Positions 53,037 through 61,179 of a DNA stretch of 64,000 bases are shown piece after piece. This DNA is from Longimicrobium sp. (GTDB lineage Bacteria > Gemmatimonadota > Gemmatimonadetes > Longimicrobiales > Longimicrobiaceae). The stretch lies in NCBI GenBank assembly GCA_036377595.1, contig DASUYB010000145.1, forward strand, positions 1 to 64,000, read 5' to 3'. The first letter of the stretch is position 1. Every line of letters begins with the position of its first letter. A program made the position numbers and the translations under genes. The notes below the pieces were generated by a model. That model did not search any database and was not told where the DNA came from. It saw only the letters and a list, made by a program, of their open reading frames with translations.

Positions 53037-54425
53037 TCAATGCCCCACGCTGGCTCCGCCGATCCCCTGCGACTGCAGCCACCCCTCCATCTCCGCGCGG
53101 ATCTGCTGGAGACGCTCGGGGGTGCGCGCCTCGTAGCGGGCGACGAGGACGGGCTCGGTGTTCGACGCGCGGATCAGCCCCCAGCCGTCGCCGAACAGCA
53201 CGCGCGCGCCGTCGACGTCGATCACCTCGTGCCCCTGGCGGAAGTGCTCCACCGCGCGCGCCACGATCGGGAACTTGGTCTCCTCCGTGGCCGGATAGCG
53301 CAGCTCGCTGGTGGAGACGAACTTCGGGAAGGTGTCGACCCACTCCGAAAGCGTCCCCTGCCGCCGCGCCACCATGTCGATCAGCAGAAGGGCGCCGTAC
53401 AGCGCGTCGTCGAAGCCGTAGTAGTTGTCGCCGAACATGATGTGGCCGGAGAGCTCGCCGGCCAGCAGCGCGTGCTCCTCCTTCATCCGCTTCTTGATCA
53501 GCGAGTGCCCGGTCGCGTTGAGGACGGGGACGCCGCCGTGCGCCTCCAGCACCTCGGGAAGCGCCTGCGTGCACTTCACGTCGAACACCACCTTCTGCCC
53601 CGCCCCGCGCTTCTCCAGCAGGTCCAGCCCGTACAGCAGCAGCAGCGTGTCGCCGCGCACGATGCGGCCCCGGTCGTCGATGGCGCCGATGCGGTCGGCG
53701 TCGCCGTCGAACGCCACGCCCAGGTCCGCGCCCGTCTCCTTCACCTTCGCGATGATGTCGGCGAGGTTCTTGTCGACCACGGGGTCGGGGTGGTGGTTCG
53801 GGAACGTCCCGTCGCTCTCGCAGAAGATGGGGACCACCTCGACGTTCTCGCCCAGCGCGCGCAGAAGGTCTACGGCGACGACGGCGCCGGTGCCGTTGCC
53901 GCAGTCGACCACCACCTTCACCGGCCGGGCGATCCGGAACTTCGCGGCGAGCTCGCGCACGTACGTCTCCAGCACGGCGCGGTTCTCGGCGCGCCCCTCG
54001 CCCGTCTCGTAGTCGTCCTGCTGGATGATCCGCAGCACCTCCTGGATCATCTCGCCGTAGATGGAGCCGCCGCGGATGGCCATCTTGAACCCGTTGTACT
54101 GCGGCGGGTTGTGCGAGCCCGTCACCTGCAGCCCGCCGTCGGTCTCCCAGTGCGCCATGGCGAACGAGTGCGCGGGCGTGGGGACGAGCCCGACGTCGAT
54201 GACCTGCGCGCCGGCGGCAATCATCCCGCGGCGGACGGCGTCGGCCAGCTCGTTGCTGCTCAGGCGGTTGTCGCGGCCGAGGGCGAGGACCGGCGAATCC
54301 GTCCCCAGCTTGCGCCGCACCAGCGTGGTGAAGCCGCGGCCGATGGACTCGGCCACCTCGGGCGTGACGTCGGTGCCCACCACGCCGCGGATGTCGTACT
54401 GCCGGAAGATGTGCGGATTGACCAT
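53037..54425 (-). CDS. Phosphomannomutase / phosphoglucomutase
   Basis: The enzyme moves phosphate between C1 and C6 of mannose or glucose for sugar-nucleotide supply. The 462-residue protein has the phosphoserine Ser-104 in VTGSHNPPQYNGFKMA, metal-binding AFDGDADRIGAI, sugar loop GELSGHIMF and phosphate-binding RASNTEPVLVARYEA. ATG 54425 (MVNPHIFRQYDIRG) is the family start. An intrinsic terminator candidate stands 18 nt upstream. Confidence 0.96.
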   Translation of the reverse strand: MVNPHIFRQYDIRGVVGTDVTPEVAESIGRGFTTLVRRKLGTDSPVLALGRDNRLSSNELADAVRRGMIAAGAQVIDVGLVPTPAHSFAMAHWETDGGLQVTGSHNPPQYNGFKMAIRGGSIYGEMIQEVLRIIQQDDYETGEGRAENRAVLETYVRELAAKFRIARPVKVVVDCGNGTGAVVAVDLLRALGENVEVVPIFCESDGTFPNHHPDPVVDKNLADIIAKVKETGADLGVAFDGDADRIGAIDDRGRIVRGDTLLLLYGLDLLEKRGAGQKVVFDVKCTQALPEVLEAHGGVPVLNATGHSLIKKRMKEEHALLAGELSGHIMFGDNYYGFDDALYGALLLIDMVARRQGTLSEWVDTFPKFVSTSELRYPATEETKFPIVARAVEHFRQGHEVIDVDGARVLFGDGWGLIRASNTEPVLVARYEARTPERLQQIRAEMEGWLQSQGIGGASVGH

Positions 54426-54442
54426 CCCAGGTTCCAATCTCG

Positions 54443-54487
54443 AAAGAAAAAAGCAAGGGGCGCCCTCCCGGCGGCGGGAAGGCGCCC
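54443..54487 (-). terminator. Intrinsic terminator between ridA and phosphomannomutase
   Basis: On the minus strand GGGCGCCTTCCC / GGGAGGGCGCCC (12 bp with one wobble) is followed by CTTGCTTTTTTCTTTC. It lies between the ridA stop and the ATG 54425, so it may act as attenuator for the downstream gene. Confidence 0.7.
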
Positions 54488-54501
54488 GTCTCGTCGCCGG
54501 G

Positions 54502-54897
54502 CTAGCTGTTGCGCACCACGGCGATGGCCTCGATCTCCACCGCCACGTCGCGCGGGAGGCGGGCGGCCTGCACGGTGGAGCGCGCCGGCTTGTGGTCGCC
54601 GAAGTGGCGGCCGTAGACCTCGTTCATGGCCGCGAAGTCGTCCATGTCGCGCAGGAACACCGTCGTCTTTACCACGGTGGAGAGGTCGGCGCCCGCGGCC
54701 CGCAGCACCGCGGCCACGTTCTGCATCACCCGCTCCGTCTGCGCGGCGATGTCGCCGTCCTCCAGCTGCATGGTGGCCGGATCGAGGGGGATCTGCCCCG
54801 CGGTGAACACCAGCCCGCCGGCGATCATCCCCTGGCTGTAGGGGCCGATGGCCGCGGGCGCCTGGTCGGTCTGGACCTGCTCGAGATACGATGCCAT
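54502..54897 (-). CDS. ridA: RidA-family enamine/imine deaminase
   Basis: The 131-residue protein hydrolyses reactive 2-aminoacrylate-type enamines. It shows AIGPYSQGMIAGGLVFTAGQ, ERVMQNVAAVLRAAGADL, VVKTTVFLRDMDDFAAMN and RSTVQAARLPRDVAVEIEAI with the substrate-binding Arg. ATG 54897 is the family start. The upstream extension consists of repeat DNA. Confidence 0.95.
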   Translation of the reverse strand: MASYLEQVQTDQAPAAIGPYSQGMIAGGLVFTAGQIPLDPATMQLEDGDIAAQTERVMQNVAAVLRAAGADLSTVVKTTVFLRDMDDFAAMNEVYGRHFGDHKPARSTVQAARLPRDVAVEIEAIAVVRNS

Positions 54898-55242
54898 GAC
54901 GGAGATTTCCCCGGGTTGATGGACGTCTGCTGATCCTGCATCCGCGCGGAGGCCCTCACCCCGCGCCTTGGAGCTCGCCCTCTCCCGATAACGGGAGAGG
55001 GTGGGAGATCCGCTCCCCGCGCTGTGTGCTCCCCTCCCCTGCGCAGCGGGGGAGGGGCCGGGGGAGGGGGCCTGCCCGCGGCCACGCAAATCTTCGCGAG
55101 CCGGGCGGATTCACCCCCGGCAGTCGCGGTTTTGCTGCTACTCCGCCACCATCGCGCCCTCTCCGGCTCGCTTAGGCTCGCCACCTCTCCCGTACCGGGA
55201 GAGGTAGCCGACGCGGCATTCGCGTGAGCCCGCGACGTTGGT
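54898..55242. repeat. Intergenic repeat cluster of CTCTCCCG palindromes
   Basis: It holds the palindromes CCCTCTCCCGATAACGGGAG plus AGGG (54978-55001), CCCCTCCCCTGCGCAGCGGG plus GGAGG (55029-55060) and CACCTCTCCCGTACCGGGAG plus AGGT (55186-55207). The middle one is the second copy of the 37643 repeat. The rest of the gap between rfaE1 and ridA has no recognisable gene. Confidence 0.7.
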
Positions 55243-56232
55243 TCAATCCGCCACCATCGCGCGGAGCTCGTCGGGGGTGACGACGGCGACGCCGGGCTTG
55301 GCGACCTCGATCCCCGCGGCGAGGTTGGCGAGCACGGCGGCTTCCTCGATGCTCGCGCCCGCGGCCAGGGCGACGGCGACGAAGGCCGTCACCGTGTCGC
55401 CCGCGCCGCTGACGTCGAACACCTCGCGGGCCACGGTGGGGATGCGGAAGGTGGCGGGCGCGCCCTCGGAGCGCAGCGCCATCCCCTCCTCGCCCAGCGT
55501 CAGCAGCAGGTGGCGCGCGCCGACGCGGCGGCGGGCGTCCTCCAGCCACGCGTCGTCGTCCGGCCGCACCCGCGCGCCCAGCGCGGCGCCCAGCTCCAGC
55601 GCGTTGGGCTTGAACACCGTGGCCCCGCCGAATTCCATGAAGTTGCGGAACTTGGGGTCGACCACGCTGGGAACGCCCCGCTCCGACGCGGCGGCGAGCG
55701 CGGCGCGGATCACCGCCGGCGCCAGCACGCCCTTGTTGTAGTCTTCCAGCACCAGCGCGTCACTCGCCTCGACCGCCGCGCGCACCGCGTCGCAGAGCTC
55801 GCCCGCGCAGTCGTCCGGCAGCTCGTCGGCGTGCTCGCGGTCGAAGCGAACCACCTGCTGGTGCTTGGCGACCACGCGCGTCTTGGTCGTGGTCGGCCGG
55901 TCGCCGCGCTCCACCAGGCGCGCGTGGATCGCGCCGCCGTCCATCTCCGCCAGCGCGCGGCGGATCTGCCGGCCGCTCTCGTCCGCGCCCACGTAGCCCA
56001 CGAGATGGACCTCCGCGCCGAGCGCGGCCACGTTGGCGGCGACGTTGGCCGCGCCGCCCAGCGCGAACCGCTCCTCGGTGACGTGGACCACGGGGACGGG
56101 CGCCTCGGGGGAGATGCGCGAGACGGCGCCGACCAGGTACACGTCGAGCATCACGTCGCCGGCCACGGCCACGCGCAGGCCGCGCGCCCGCTCCAGGATG
56201 TCGTCCAGCCGCGCGCGTGTGAGCCGTTCCAT
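55243..56232 (-). CDS. rfaE1: D-glycero-beta-D-manno-heptose-7-phosphate kinase
   Basis: The 329-residue PfkB-type kinase phosphorylates heptose-7-phosphate for LPS inner-core ADP-heptose synthesis. It contains VAVAGDVMLDVYLVGAVSRI, the RfaE-type ISPEAPVPVVHVTEERFALG, GGAANVAANVAALGAEVHLV, TTTKTRVVAKHQQVVRFDRE and the catalytic Asp in DVSGAGDTVTAFV. It is the kinase domain only, lacking the fused adenylyltransferase of E. coli HldE, so a separate rfaE2/hldC must exist elsewhere. Confidence 0.95.
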   Translation of the reverse strand: MERLTRARLDDILERARGLRVAVAGDVMLDVYLVGAVSRISPEAPVPVVHVTEERFALGGAANVAANVAALGAEVHLVGYVGADESGRQIRRALAEMDGGAIHARLVERGDRPTTTKTRVVAKHQQVVRFDREHADELPDDCAGELCDAVRAAVEASDALVLEDYNKGVLAPAVIRAALAAASERGVPSVVDPKFRNFMEFGGATVFKPNALELGAALGARVRPDDDAWLEDARRRVGARHLLLTLGEEGMALRSEGAPATFRIPTVAREVFDVSGAGDTVTAFVAVALAAGASIEEAAVLANLAAGIEVAKPGVAVVTPDELRAMVAD

Positions 56233-56418
56233 CTCCCCCTGAAGTGCCGGTGCCGCCCGGCTGCCCGGCCGGGAAAGAGGGCGCGGAATCTACCCGCGGC
56301 GGCGGGGGGTGTAAAGAAGCCGTCCGCTCCGCGCGGGACTCCCCGCCGCCCGCGCGCGGCGCTACCTTTCACGCGTTCCGCATCGCCCCACCGCAGTCCC
56401 ATCTCCCTCGTCTCCTTC

Positions 56419-57240
56419 ATGCGCAGAACGCTCGACCTGGTCGTGGCGGCCGTGATCGTGGTCGGCGGCGGCGTGCTGGCCGCCTCGGGCACGCTGTCGC
56501 GCCTCTTCCGCCGCGACGAGCCCGTGGCCGCCGCGCCCACCACCTCCGCGCCGCTCGGGGCGATGGAGGAGCTGTTCGGCGCCGCCCCGCCGCCCGCGTT
56601 CCGCACCATGCGCCGCGACGAGATCCTGGAGATGTCGGGCGAGGTGATGCGCCGGCACGCGTACACCGTCGGCCAGATGGACCGGTGGCGCTCCGTCGTA
56701 AGCGACAGCGTGGTGATGAACGTGCCGCAGCCGCCGGGCCCGGGCGCGGCGCAGTCGCAGCTCGGCGAGTTCCGCCTGCGCGGCGCGATGGACCTGTTCC
56801 GCGACGCGTGGGGATACCGGCTGATGGTGAGCGGCCCGGCCGCCCGCGCCGAAGCCTCGACCCGCGTGGTGGAAATCACCGGCGTGCAGGGCCGGCTCTT
56901 TCCGCTCGCCGTGGGGAACCGGCTGCGCTTCCGGGCGGTGGAGCACGGCAGCGTGGAGCTCGCCGGCCGCGTCCGCCCGGAGGCGAAGGTGGTGACGTAC
57001 GAGATGCGCGTGACCGGCATGGACCGGCAGGCGTACTCCGCGTCGACGCCCGCCGTCCCCGGCCCCGTCTACGTGATCGACCTGCAGGCGTCGGCCGGCG
57101 CGCCCGACGAGAGCCGGCACGTGCAGGTGCACTACGCGCCCGCGCTGGGCGCCGCCGTGCGCATCCGCACCCTGGGCGAGGGGCCGGCGACGGAGGAGCG
57201 GCTGGTGTCGTGGGAGCCCGCGGCACGCACCGGGCCCTGA
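56419..57240 (+). CDS. Membrane-anchored hypothetical protein
   Basis: The 273-residue product starts with one N-terminal helix (LVVAAVIVVGGGVLAASG) after MRRTLD, then a Pro/Ala-rich linker and a soluble domain (FGAAPPPAFRTMRRDEILEM, VVEITGVQGRLFPLAVGNRL, VTYEMRVTGMDRQAYSASTP). It is probably anchored facing the periplasm. I do not recognise the family. The next gene follows after 10 nt. Confidence 0.8.
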   Translation: MRRTLDLVVAAVIVVGGGVLAASGTLSRLFRRDEPVAAAPTTSAPLGAMEELFGAAPPPAFRTMRRDEILEMSGEVMRRHAYTVGQMDRWRSVVSDSVVMNVPQPPGPGAAQSQLGEFRLRGAMDLFRDAWGYRLMVSGPAARAEASTRVVEITGVQGRLFPLAVGNRLRFRAVEHGSVELAGRVRPEAKVVTYEMRVTGMDRQAYSASTPAVPGPVYVIDLQASAGAPDESRHVQVHYAPALGAAVRIRTLGEGPATEERLVSWEPAARTGP

Positions 57241-57250
57241 CGAGCCCCGA

Positions 57251-57841
57251 ATGCGCGCGATCCATCCCCACCCGCGGTCGCTCGGCAGCCGCGAGCTGCT
57301 GGCCATCCGCTGTCCGCGCTGCGGCCGCGAGGCGCGGCTCGAACCGCCGTCGTACGTGCTGGTGCGCGACGACGCGAAGGCGGCCGCCGCGGACCCGTCG
57401 CTCGCCGGCGTCTGGCGCGGTGGCGTGTACGAGGTGCTGCGCTACCCCGAGCTGGTCGGCTGGGCCGATCTCGTCCGCCTGCGGCGCCAGGCGAGGCCGT
57501 TCGGGATCTGCCGCTGCGGCAACTGCGGCTACCTGAACCGCCACCTGCTCGACTGGCCGCGCGAGGCCTTCTATGCCGTCTCCATCCGCGGCCGCACGCT
57601 GTGGATGCGCTCGCGCGAGCATGCCATCGCCCTGCGCGACTACGTCGCCGCGGAAGACCGGAACTCCGTCCCCGGCGCGCGCTTCATCTCCCGCGTGCCC
57701 AAGGAGTTCCTGGCCGCGCGCAACCGCGCCGAGCTGGTGAAACGCCTCGACAAACTGCTGGCCGAGGGCCCCGAGCCCCGCGCCGTCGCCTCGCGGCCGC
57801 GGCCGCGGCCGCGACCCGGGGACGAGACGCCGCGGCGGTGA
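57251..57841 (+). CDS. Zinc-ribbon-like hypothetical protein
   Basis: The 196-residue protein has two Cys-pair zinc motifs, IRCPRCGREARLEPP near residue 20 and ICRCGNCGYLNRHLLDWPRE near 90. The central part contains YEVLRYPELVGWADLVRLRR, and the C-terminus is Arg/Pro-rich. It is probably a small metal-binding protein. It is in an operon with the preceding gene. Confidence 0.78.
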   Translation: MRAIHPHPRSLGSRELLAIRCPRCGREARLEPPSYVLVRDDAKAAAADPSLAGVWRGGVYEVLRYPELVGWADLVRLRRQARPFGICRCGNCGYLNRHLLDWPREAFYAVSIRGRTLWMRSREHAIALRDYVAAEDRNSVPGARFISRVPKEFLAARNRAELVKRLDKLLAEGPEPRAVASRPRPRPRPGDETPRR

Positions 57842-57864
57842 GCGTCGCCGCCGGGCCCCGTGAC

Positions 57865-58032
57865 GGGCGGGTAAACCCACGGCTGGAACGTTGGAAAGCC
57901 TCGCAAACCGCGCGAGGCTTCAACTGCTCGCTGGCGCGCCGGCGGCGCGGGTGGTTGCCGATCGCGCGATTGCCGGACCCGCAGCCTGCGCAGCAGGCTT
58001 CCCAATGTTCCAGCCGCGGGTTCACCCGCCCG
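57865..58032. repeat. Inverted repeat around GGCTGGAAC / GTTCCAGCC
   Basis: GGGCGGGTAAACCCACGGCT plus GGAACGTTGGAAAGCC at the left and CCCAATGTTCCAGCCGCGGG plus TTCACCCGCCCG at the right form the outer palindrome. Inside are CTCGCAAACCGCGCGAGG and GCCTGCGCAGCAGGC. The ends resemble the CCCGGGTTGAAACCC element at 49487. Confidence 0.75.
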
Positions 58033-58137
58033 TGCTGATCTCCGGCCTTCCGCAGCCGCCGGCCCTCGCATCCACGCGGGGCCGGCGGTATCGTTTCGGA
58101 GCGAAGCCGCTTCGGACCTCAGCCCACCGCCGGACCA

Positions 58138-58854
58138 ATGGCCGAAACCACGCACTCGTTCCGTCCGTTGGGGTTCCAGCGCCTCCCCGTGGACGAGATG
58201 CTGGCGCGCGCCCGCGACTTCCACGCGGAGATGGACCGCCGCCGCAGCACCCGCGCCTTCTCGCGCGACCCCGTGCCGCGCGAGCTGATCGAGCTGGCCA
58301 TCCGCACCGCGTCGACCGGGCCCTCCGGCGCGCACCAGCAGCCGTGGACCTTCGTCGTGGTGGGCGACCCGGAGCTGAAGCGGCGGATTCGCGAAGCGGC
58401 CGAGGCCGAGGAGCGCGTGAACTACGGCGGCCGCATGCCCCCCGAGTGGATCGAGGCGCTGGCGCCGATGGGCACCGACCTGGTGAAGACCCACATCACC
58501 GACGCGCCGTACGTGGTCGTGCTCTTCCGCCAGATCTACGGCCTGGGCCCCGCGGGCGAGCACGTGACGCACTACTACACCACCGAGAGCTGCGGCATCG
58601 CGGCGGGGCTGTTCATCGCCGCCGTGCACCACATGGGGCTGGTGACGCTCACCCATACGCCCTCGCCCATGGGCTTCCTGGGGCAGCTGCTCGGGCGGCC
58701 GGAGAACGAGAAGGCGTTCCTCCTCCTTCCCGTGGGCTACCCCGCCGCCGACGCCTCCGTCCCCGACCTGCACCGCAAGCCGCTGGAGGCCGTCTCCGCC
58801 TGGTTCGAGAGAGATGGCGATGCGGCGGCCCCCGGTTTGCCTGAGGCGGGGTGA
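58138..58854 (+). CDS. Nitroreductase-family flavoprotein resembling iodotyrosine deiodinase
   Basis: The 238-residue protein has the FMN-binding MDRRRSTRAFSRDPVPRELI and TASTGPSGAHQQPWTFVVVG. The lid region has Glu-92, Tyr-96 and Lys-117, spaced exactly as the substrate-binding Glu/Tyr/Lys triad of iodotyrosine deiodinase (E157/Y161/K182 in human). THTPSPMGFLGQLLGRPENE and LLPVGYPAADASVPDLHRKP are also IYD-like. Reductive dehalogenation of halotyrosines or halophenols is inference from the family; other nitroreductase activities remain possible. Confidence 0.88.
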   Translation: MAETTHSFRPLGFQRLPVDEMLARARDFHAEMDRRRSTRAFSRDPVPRELIELAIRTASTGPSGAHQQPWTFVVVGDPELKRRIREAAEAEERVNYGGRMPPEWIEALAPMGTDLVKTHITDAPYVVVLFRQIYGLGPAGEHVTHYYTTESCGIAAGLFIAAVHHMGLVTLTHTPSPMGFLGQLLGRPENEKAFLLLPVGYPAADASVPDLHRKPLEAVSAWFERDGDAAAPGLPEAG

Positions 58855-58921
58855 CCACGATCCCGCGACGGACCAGCCGCGGGCGGGTGCCCGGCCCCCG
58901 CCCGCGTTTTCACGGAAAACG

Positions 58922-60568
58922 ATGAGCAGCAGCGAGATCGAGCGCGACGACGACGAAACGCTGATGATGGCGCGCCCCGAGGCCGGCGACACCCAGTCGC
59001 CGCTGCAGGGAGGCGCGCCCGGGGCGCCGGCGGCGGGCGCGGGGTTCGCCTCCAAGCTCCGCCGGCTGGGGAGCGAGTCGCTGATCTACGGGCTCAGCTC
59101 GGTGCTCGGCCGCTTCCTCAGCTACGTGATGCAGTTCATGTACGTGGGCTACTTCAGCACGGCCGACAACGGGGTGCAGAGCGCCGTGTACACCTACTCG
59201 CCCATCCTCGGCATCGTGTTCCTGCTGGGGATGGACGTGGCCTACATGCGCAGCGCCGCGCAGGTGAAGGACCGCCCGCTCGAGGAGCGGCAGCGCGCGT
59301 TCAGCATGACCTTCGCCATTGTCGCCGGCGCCGGCGCGGTGGCGATGGTGCTCGCCGCGCTGGCGGCGCGGCCGCTGGCCGACGCGTTCAAACTTCCCGT
59401 CACCGGCTTCCTCTACCTGCTGGCGATCGTCTACACCGACTCGCTGATCGCCGTCCCCTACGCGCACCTGCGCATGACCGGGCGGGCGATGCGCTACGCC
59501 GTGCTGCGCCTGCTCTTCGTGGGCGTCAGCGTGGCGCTCAACATCGTGCTGATCGCGGTGCTGCGCTGGGGGGTCGACGCCGTCTTCCTCTCCAACCTGA
59601 TCGCCAACCTCGTGGTCCTGGCACTGTTCACGGGGGAGATCGCGAAGCTCTTCCGCCCGCGGCTGCTGCGCGGGGCCGAGTGGAAGCCGCTCTGGCACTA
59701 CGCGCTGCCCATCATGCCCGCCATGTTCGCGGTGATGGTGGTGGAGAACGGCGACCGGATGGTGCTGAACTGGCTTCCCGAGCGCGTGTCCAAGGCGGTG
59801 TACCACATGTCCACCAAGGACGTGTTGGGGATCTACAACTTCAACTACAAGCTGGGCGTGGCGATGCTGCTCGTCGCCCAGATGTTCCGCATGGCGTGGA
59901 CGCCGTTCTCGCTGCAGCACGGGCGCGACCCCGACGCCCCGCGCCTGTTCTCGCGCGTGCTGACGGCGGTGATGCTGGTGTGCTCGGTGGCCTTCCTGGG
60001 GCTGGCGCTCTTCGTCCCCTCGCTGGTCGGCATCCCCGCCATCTACCGCTGGCCCACGTCGCCGGCGTACTGGCTGGGGCTGTCTATCATGCCGGTGATC
60101 CTGCTGGGCTACGTGTTCAGCGCCATCTACGCGGTGGTCACGGCGGGGCTGTACATCGAGAAGAAGACGGGCGTGCTCCCGTGGATCGCCGGCGCGGGCG
60201 CGGCCATCAACGTGGCCATCTGCGTCGTGGCCGCGCGGCACTCGATGGTGGCCGTGGCGTGGGCCACGCCGGCGAGCTACGCGCTGATGGCGGCGCTGGG
60301 CGCGTGGCAGGGGAACCGCGTCTATCCCGTGCCGTGGGAGTGGCTGCGGCTGGCGCACGTGGGCGCCATCGTGACCGCCATCTTCTTCGCGGACCGGTGG
60401 CTGGCGGGGCACGGGTGGGGCGCGACGGAGTGGCGGTCGGTGGGGGTGAAGCTGCTGCTCCTGCTGGCCTTCCCCGCCCTGCTGGCGCTCACCCGCTTCT
60501 TCCGCCCCGGCGAGCTCAAGGCCATGCGCCGCCTGGTCCCCATCGGCCGCAAGCCCGCCGCCGCCTGA
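58922..60568 (+). CDS. Polysaccharide/oligosaccharide flippase (MATE/MVF-like)
   Basis: The 548-residue protein starts with a polar N-terminus of about 50 residues, followed by about 12-14 membrane helices (SLIYGLSSVLGRFLSYVMQF, YVGYFSTADNGVQSAVYTYS, LWHYALPIMPAMFAVMVVEN). These carry the Wzx-like pattern of lipid-linked glycan export proteins; ENGDRMVLNWLP is characteristic of polysaccharide-biosynthesis family members. It lies 68 nt after the IYD-like gene. Substrate glycan unknown. Confidence 0.9.
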   Translation: MSSSEIERDDDETLMMARPEAGDTQSPLQGGAPGAPAAGAGFASKLRRLGSESLIYGLSSVLGRFLSYVMQFMYVGYFSTADNGVQSAVYTYSPILGIVFLLGMDVAYMRSAAQVKDRPLEERQRAFSMTFAIVAGAGAVAMVLAALAARPLADAFKLPVTGFLYLLAIVYTDSLIAVPYAHLRMTGRAMRYAVLRLLFVGVSVALNIVLIAVLRWGVDAVFLSNLIANLVVLALFTGEIAKLFRPRLLRGAEWKPLWHYALPIMPAMFAVMVVENGDRMVLNWLPERVSKAVYHMSTKDVLGIYNFNYKLGVAMLLVAQMFRMAWTPFSLQHGRDPDAPRLFSRVLTAVMLVCSVAFLGLALFVPSLVGIPAIYRWPTSPAYWLGLSIMPVILLGYVFSAIYAVVTAGLYIEKKTGVLPWIAGAGAAINVAICVVAARHSMVAVAWATPASYALMAALGAWQGNRVYPVPWEWLRLAHVGAIVTAIFFADRWLAGHGWGATEWRSVGVKLLLLLAFPALLALTRFFRPGELKAMRRLVPIGRKPAAA

Positions 60569-60603
60569 GACGGTGTTGTCGGGGATCCCGGGACACACCG
60601 GAT

Positions 60604-60791
60604 GTCATCCTGAGGGAGGCGCCGCGCCGAACTTTCCATCGCGTCACTGGTCGGCGCCGACCGAAGGATCTACTCGCGCCCGCGCACAGGCCTGCGCGTT
60701 CGAGCCGACATCCAGCCGGCCATGCAAGATCCTTCGGGCGCGCAGGGGTTCGCGCGAACGCAATCACGGTGCTCCGCGCCCTCAGGATGAC
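60604..60791. repeat. Palindromic intergenic repeat, GTCATCCTGAGG family, full unit
   Basis: GTCATCCTGAGGGAGGCGCC to GCGCCGACCGAAGGATCT, then AAGATCCTTCGGGCGCGCAG to GCGCCCTCAGGATGAC, about 188 bp in all. Confidence 0.8.
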
Positions 60792-60843
60792 ATCCGACGA
60801 GCGCGGCTCGTCGGTTCAGCAACATCCTCAAATATCCACGAGT

Positions 60844-60901
60844 TCACGCGGAGACGCGGAGGAAAGCACATCTCCTCCGCGTCTCCGCGTCTCCGCGTGA
60901 G
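60844..60901. repeat. ACGCGGAG tandem words with inverted copy
   Basis: TTCACGCGGAGACGCGGAGG at the left and TCCTCCGCGTCTCCGCG plus TCTCCGCGTGA at the right; the inner 14 bp pair perfectly across a 9-nt loop. Same termini as the repeats at 44043 and 52921. Between 60902 and 61179 I find no gene that I can support; this is the LanKC leader. Confidence 0.75.
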
Positions 60902-61179
60902 CTTTCGTTCCAGGCGTTCATCGACGATTCCGCTGCAGGCCTGTAACGGACGGATGATCTCCATCTTGAAGCGAAAGATCGGGAGAGTGTCAGCATCGGC
61001 AACCGGCTGCCGAAAGCCATCATTGATGAAGATTGTCGGATAACGTAATCCTCCTCTCACGCACTCCAATCCAGAGCCAGCGCCGCCCGTCCCCGGGTCC
61101 GCGACGGCTGGCCCGACCCCGGCACTCGCCGGAGCGCATCCCGATCCTCCCGGCGCTGACGCAGAAGGCTCGCGTTCCC

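Noticed and set aside
60953-61042. A 29-codon ORF with SASATGC just before LanKC, a possible class III precursor
   Set aside because: It lacks a leader, the SxxSxxxC spacing is not met and there is no good ribosome binding site; kept only as a note.
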